Shown: piece by piece, positions 4,656 through 5,834 of the stretch
How positions within the stretch are numbered: position 1 is the stretch's first letter
How the letters are laid out: each line of letters starts with the position of its first letter
NCBI GenBank assembly: GCA_026998145.1
Contig: JALTRC010000062.1
Span: 1-5,834 of the forward strand
Origin: Gammaproteobacteria bacterium
GTDB taxonomy: Bacteria; Pseudomonadota; Gammaproteobacteria; SZUA-229
Length of the DNA: 5,834 nt
Reading direction: 5' to 3'
Notes under the pieces: model-generated
Database searches by the model: none
Seen by the model: the letters and a program-made list of their open reading frames with translations, nothing else
What the model was told of the DNA's origin: nothing
Translations under genes and position numbers: made by a program

Positions 4656-5834
4656 ATAATTTTACCTTACGCAGGCGTAGTGCATTTGTGATAACCGATA
4701 CTGAGCTGAAACTCATGGCTGTTGCGGCAATAATAGGTGACAGTAATATGCCAAATACCGGGTATAGAATACCCGCTGCAATGGGCACGCCTGCGGAGTT
4801 ATAAATAAACGCAAAGAACAGGTTCTGGCGAATATTTTTCATGGTGGCGCGGCTGAGTCGGCGTGCTCGAACAATGCCTTTTAAGTCACCTTTAACCAGC
4901 GTCACACCGGCACTTTCCATGGCCACATCTGTGCCAGTACCCATGGCTATGCCCACATGGGCCTGAGCTAAAGCAGGTGCATCGTTAATACCATCGCCAG
5001 CCATGGCAACGATTTTTCCCTGCGCCTGTAATTGTTTTACAACAGTTGCTTTCTGGTCGGGTAAAACCTCAGCCTGTATATCATCAATGCCCAGCTTTTC
5101 TGCAACAACTTCAGCCGTTTTGCGGCTGTCACCAGTGAGCATAACCACGCTTATACCTTCTTCATGCAATGCCTTGATTGCGTCTCGTGAAGTTTCCTTA
5201 ATGGGGTCAGCAACACCAATCAGGCCGGCGGGTTTATTATCAATGGCAATAAACATGACAATCTGTCCATCACTGCGGAGTTGATCGGCCTGTTCGGGTA
5301 AATGACCACTATCAATATTCAGCGTTTCCAGTAGCTTAAGATTACCCAGTGCAACTTTATGGCCATCTACATTACCCGTGACCCCCTGGCCTGTTATAGA
5401 CTGGAAATTCTCGGTGGATGTCAGTTTCGCACCACGTTCTTCTGCTCCCCGAACAATGGCTTCTGCCAGTGGGTGCTCGCTGCCTTTTTCAAGGCTGGCA
5501 GCCAGTTTTAGTACACTGTCTTTATCAAAATTACCCACCGCTGTGACATCAACCAGTGTTGGTTTGCCAACCGTTAAGGTTCCGGTTTTATCTACCACCA
5601 GCGTATCGACTTTTTCCATAATCTCCAGGGCTTCCGCATTTTTAATCAACACGCCTTCTAGTGCGCCGCGTCCGGTTCCCACCATAATGGAGATGGGTGT
5701 CGCCAGCCCCAGTGCGCAGGGGCAGGCAATAATGAGTACGGCAACCGCATTAACAATGGCATAGGCCATACGGGGTTCAGGCCCCCAGAGGCCCCAGATA
5801 ATGGCGGTAAGAATGGCAATTAATACAACGGCCG
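4654..5834 (-). CDS. copA: Copper-exporting P1B-type ATPase CopA (C-terminal half, 5' end outside window)
   Basis: The minus-strand frame is open from the TAG at 4654-4656 through the right edge, about 393 codons. An internal ATG at 5767-5769 is not the true start, because the reading frame continues upstream with family-like sequence (TAIIWGLWGPEPR). Family members are about 730-800 residues. Numbered from that internal Met, the membrane copper site CPC is at 16-18 within IIACPCALGLATP, the phosphorylation motif DKTGT at 60-64, the HP motif SEHPLAEA at 97-104, TGDS at 212-215 and GDGINDAPA at 258-266. In the last helices the copper ligands known from Legionella CopA are all present: YN at 323-324, and M352 with S356 in AMSFSS. 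This pattern indicates Cu(I) specificity rather than Zn/Cd. The enzyme sits in the inner membrane and uses ATP to export Cu(I). Its N-terminal metal-binding domains, promoter and any CueR site lie outside the window. Confidence 0.94.
   Translation of the reverse strand, partial: AVVLIAILTAIIWGLWGPEPRMAYAIVNAVAVLIIACPCALGLATPISIMVGTGRGALEGVLIKNAEALEIMEKVDTLVVDKTGTLTVGKPTLVDVTAVGNFDKDSVLKLAASLEKGSEHPLAEAIVRGAEERGAKLTSTENFQSITGQGVTGNVDGHKVALGNLKLLETLNIDSGHLPEQADQLRSDGQIVMFIAIDNKPAGLIGVADPIKETSRDAIKALHEEGISVVMLTGDSRKTAEVVAEKLGIDDIQAEVLPDQKATVVKQLQAQGKIVAMAGDGINDAPALAQAHVGIAMGTGTDVAMESAGVTLVKGDLKGIVRARRLSRATMKNIRQNLFFAFIYNSAGVPIAAGILYPVFGILLSPIIAATAMSFSSVSVITNALRLRKVKL

Noticed and set aside
5767..5769. 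ATG at 5767-5769 as the start of the copper ATPase
   Set aside because: The frame stays open to the window edge with membrane-segment sequence matching the family, and a start here would remove most of the transporter, including the actuator domain.

Overview
The window looks like ordinary chromosomal DNA of a moderately AT-leaning gammaproteobacterium. The ABC transporter pair closely resembles Escherichia coli YadG/YadH, and the P-type ATPase closely resembles the Legionella CopA copper pump. I cannot name the genus. There are no phage genes, integrases, transposases, CRISPR arrays, rRNA or tRNA genes that I can recognise. Both ends of the window cut through genes.

Layout from left to right: (1) positions 1-605, minus strand, the N-terminal 201 codons of a thiamine-diphosphate enzyme of the acetolactate synthase type, running off the left edge. 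(2) 723-2467, minus strand, a yadG-yadH ABC-2 exporter operon whose genes overlap by ATGA. (3) A 278-bp divergent promoter region, 2468-2745. (4) 2746-3800, plus strand, a TetR-family regulator followed after 20 bp by a 150-residue protein of unknown function. (5) 3807-3986, a 180-bp palindromic repeat element with 34-bp inverted arms and a 10-bp tandem repeat, lying between convergent transcription units. (6) 4088-5834, minus strand, a likely three-gene copper operon: a copper-exporting P-type ATPase (5' end outside the window), a small membrane protein with a SHOCT domain, and a divergent PII-like protein.

The most interesting unit is the copper operon. Its genes are tightly packed (9-bp gap, then an ATGA overlap). 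The last gene encodes a PII-superfamily protein with a shortened T-loop and a degenerate nucleotide-binding B-loop. It resembles the group of PII-like proteins reported next to heavy-metal efflux genes rather than GlnB/GlnK. A reasonable inference is that PII-like and SHOCT proteins act together as small accessory or regulatory partners of the copper pump. The second point of interest is the palindromic element, a dispersed-repeat type that produces spurious ORFs. The TetR gene is divergent from yadGH, so local control of the exporter is plausible but unproven.
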